Position numbers and translations under genes: made by a program. DNA of 15,642 nt, from positions 1 through 15,642 of the forward strand of contig JBPCKT010000079.1 in the NCBI GenBank assembly GCA_051004015.1. The letters run 5' to 3'. Below the pieces are notes generated by a model. That model was not told the DNA's origin. It saw only the letters and a program-made list of their open reading frames with translations, and did no database searches. Position 1 is the stretch's first letter, and every line of letters begins with the position of its first letter. Of the stretch, positions 14,600-15,642 are shown piece after piece. Source of the stretch: SXOA01 sp051004015. Lineage in GTDB: Bacteria; Planctomycetota; Planctomycetia; Pirellulales; Pirellulaceae.

Positions 14600-15349
14600 C
14601 TATGGATTATCGGGATCACCTGGGAGGTGCATTGCTTCTCCGCCAAAAACTCCCGGCAGCGGCGTCGACTGAATTCGTCCCAATTGCCTGGGAGTGAATT
14701 GGTTTGCCGCCTCGTCCTTGTAGAGATTATTGTCAGGATTCATGGGTCCTTCATCCGTGCGAGTTTGGTCGCTGCGAAGAACCTCTTGCGGATGCCAGAA
14801 ACCACCCATTTGATGGCCAATCTCATGCAGCAACACTCGCTGCAAGAGTTCTCGATCAGTTAGCGTGATCTCCTTAAACACATCCGGGATTCCTGGGAAG
14901 GCGTTGATATCGCGCAGAACTTCCGTGAAGAGGTAAATAAATGCGCCGTTCCCCGTGGGATCTTCCGCATCATTATAGGCGTAGCCGCCAAGCCATTTCA
15001 TTTCATCATCAAAATCTAGCGCGACAACCGGCTCGTACGCCGCGATGGTTTGGATCGTCCAGAACCATTTGTCATTGGAAACATTGCGGACGCTGGTAGC
15101 CTCGTGGGCCGCGACCTCAGTCTTGCCTAAATTGTGGACGAACGCGATGTCCTCGTCCACGTCGTAATTGGCTAGATCGGCCTTGAGGAGGATGCTCGCC
15201 GGCTCAAACTTCTTGGCGACGATCATCTCGTCGGGATCCACCGGCGCGAGATCTCCCGGATTGGGATCATCCGGAAGTGGCTCATCAAGACCGAAAGGGC
15301 CATCATTGTCACCTGGCGCTGCCATCGAATCGCTTTCGATGTGCAGCAT
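14600..15349 (-). CDS. Putative zinc metalloprotease, possibly 5'-truncated
   Basis: The protein (249 residues from this start) has HEIGHQMGGFWH at 175-186: H175, E176 and H179 form a HExxH zinc site, and H186 is a candidate third ligand. A following GPMNPDN (M203) could be a Met-turn, which suggests a metzincin-like peptidase. The third His is one residue further away than in the standard HExxHxxGxxH. The start at 15349 is chosen because GGAGGT stands 7 bases upstream (15357-15362); the frame stays open to a GTG at 15472, adding LEVWRML-containing sequence that vaguely recalls planctomycete LEPRxLLS N-terminal motifs. No signal peptide is seen from any start, odd for such a protease; ISAs1 transposase sequence ends just upstream, so the true 5' end may be lost. 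An N-terminal acidic, proline-rich stretch (DEPLPDDPNPGDLAPVDPDE) precedes the domain. Confidence 0.72.
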   Translation of the reverse strand: MLHIESDSMAAPGDNDGPFGLDEPLPDDPNPGDLAPVDPDEMIVAKKFEPASILLKADLANYDVDEDIAFVHNLGKTEVAAHEATSVRNVSNDKWFWTIQTIAAYEPVVALDFDDEMKWLGGYAYNDAEDPTGNGAFIYLFTEVLRDINAFPGIPDVFKEITLTDRELLQRVLLHEIGHQMGGFWHPQEVLRSDQTRTDEGPMNPDNNLYKDEAANQFTPRQLGRIQSTPLPGVFGGEAMHLPGDPDNP

Positions 15350-15356
15350 CCGCCAC

Positions 15357-15362
15357 ACCTCC
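15357..15362 (-). promoter_or_regulatory. Shine-Dalgarno site deciding the metalloprotease start
   Basis: GGAGGT on the minus strand lies 7 bases before the ATG at 15349, while the alternative starts at 15472 (GTG), 15457 and 15451 (ATG) have no such site. It favours the shorter protein, although the same bases would encode part of LEVWRM if translation began upstream. Confidence 0.45.
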
Positions 15363-15514
15363 AAAATCGAAGTGCGCCGCTCGAAAGGCACGCTGGTGTG
15401 ATCCGCTGCTCGTGGGAGTTTTTCTTGGACGTTCTCGCCGTTGGGCGCCATGCGCATGGATCTGGCCACCACGGCTTACGCATCGATTTTCGCGGTGGCA
15501 AACACTTTTAGAAG

Positions 15515-15642
15515 TTAGTCGGTATCCAGTGCGCAGGCCATTCGTTTTGCTTTAGCGCCTCGTTGGAGGGTGGTCTCTTGGCGGAGCAGGCTAACGATCA
15601 GGCGGCGGACGGCGGCGAGGTTGGCGGAGCCGTTGCGGTCCT
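15515..15642 (-). CDS. ISAs1-family transposase, C-terminal fragment (window edge)
   Basis: Reading from the window edge, the minus strand encodes DRNGSANLAAVRRLIVSL followed by LRQETTLQRGAKAKRMACALDTD and a TAA at 15517-15515. This matches the C-terminus of ISAs1-family transposases (pattern NLAxxRRxxLNLLRxxxxxKRGxKAKRxxAxxDxDYLLK). In that pattern a Tyr follows the last Asp; here the codon is TAA, and the frame continues as LLKVFATAKIDA to a second TAA at 15478-15476. A single substitution has thus probably shortened the protein by 13 residues. The remainder of the gene is outside the window, so it cannot be said whether the copy is otherwise intact. The end of the element must lie near or within the first codons of the longest metalloprotease frame. 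Confidence 0.75.
   Translation of the reverse strand, partial: DRNGSANLAAVRRLIVSLLRQETTLQRGAKAKRMACALDTD

Overview
The window looks like a chromosomal segment of a planctomycete. The main evidence is a cluster of protein families typical of that phylum: two DUF1549/DUF1553 proteins (PSD/PSCyt families), a Tat-exported DUF1501 protein, and a secreted cytochrome-c/WD40 protein with a CxxCH motif. A secreted YncE propeller fused to a phosphoesterase fits the same assignment. GC content is high, several starts lack a clear Shine-Dalgarno site, and most gene junctions carry short palindromic repeats. No genus can be given from sequence reading alone.

Layout. Positions 1-1506 hold mobile DNA: the 5' end of an IS1380-family transposase (minus strand, cut by the window edge), then a complete IS256/mutator-family transposase gene (minus strand) bracketed by a short inverted repeat. 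Positions 1614-4097 (minus) encode the exported YncE/phosphoesterase. About 620 bases without a gene follow. At 4733-5305 (plus) is a small protein resembling chorismate pyruvate-lyase (UbiC fold), with a probable intrinsic terminator.

The core is 5469-13425. On the plus strand, a 546-aa DUF1549/DUF1553 protein is followed by a DUF1501 protein. On the minus strand, a 473-aa cytochrome-c/WD40 protein is followed by a 1104-aa Big/PSCyt1/DUF1549/DUF1553 protein that carries an extra module near its C-terminus. The two units converge on a composite palindrome at 8477-8529. All four proteins have export signals and three have CxxCH or related haem-type motifs. They probably act together outside the cytoplasm, but the biochemical role of this planctomycete system is unknown.

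The right end (13645-15642, minus) holds a two-gene unit: a putative zinc metalloprotease with an unusual HExxHxxGGxxH site, followed by a secreted protein of unknown function. Upstream of it lies the C-terminal end of an ISAs1-family transposase with a stop codon where a tyrosine is expected. That insertion may have removed the natural 5' end of the metalloprotease gene.

Points most worth a second look: the different palindromic repeats in the gene junctions of the DUF1549/DUF1501 cluster (5410-5425, 7126-7165, 8477-8529, 11929-11986); the inserted module in the 1104-aa protein; the metalloprotease with an altered zinc signature beside an IS remnant; and the start-codon-masking inverted repeat of the IS1380 transposase.
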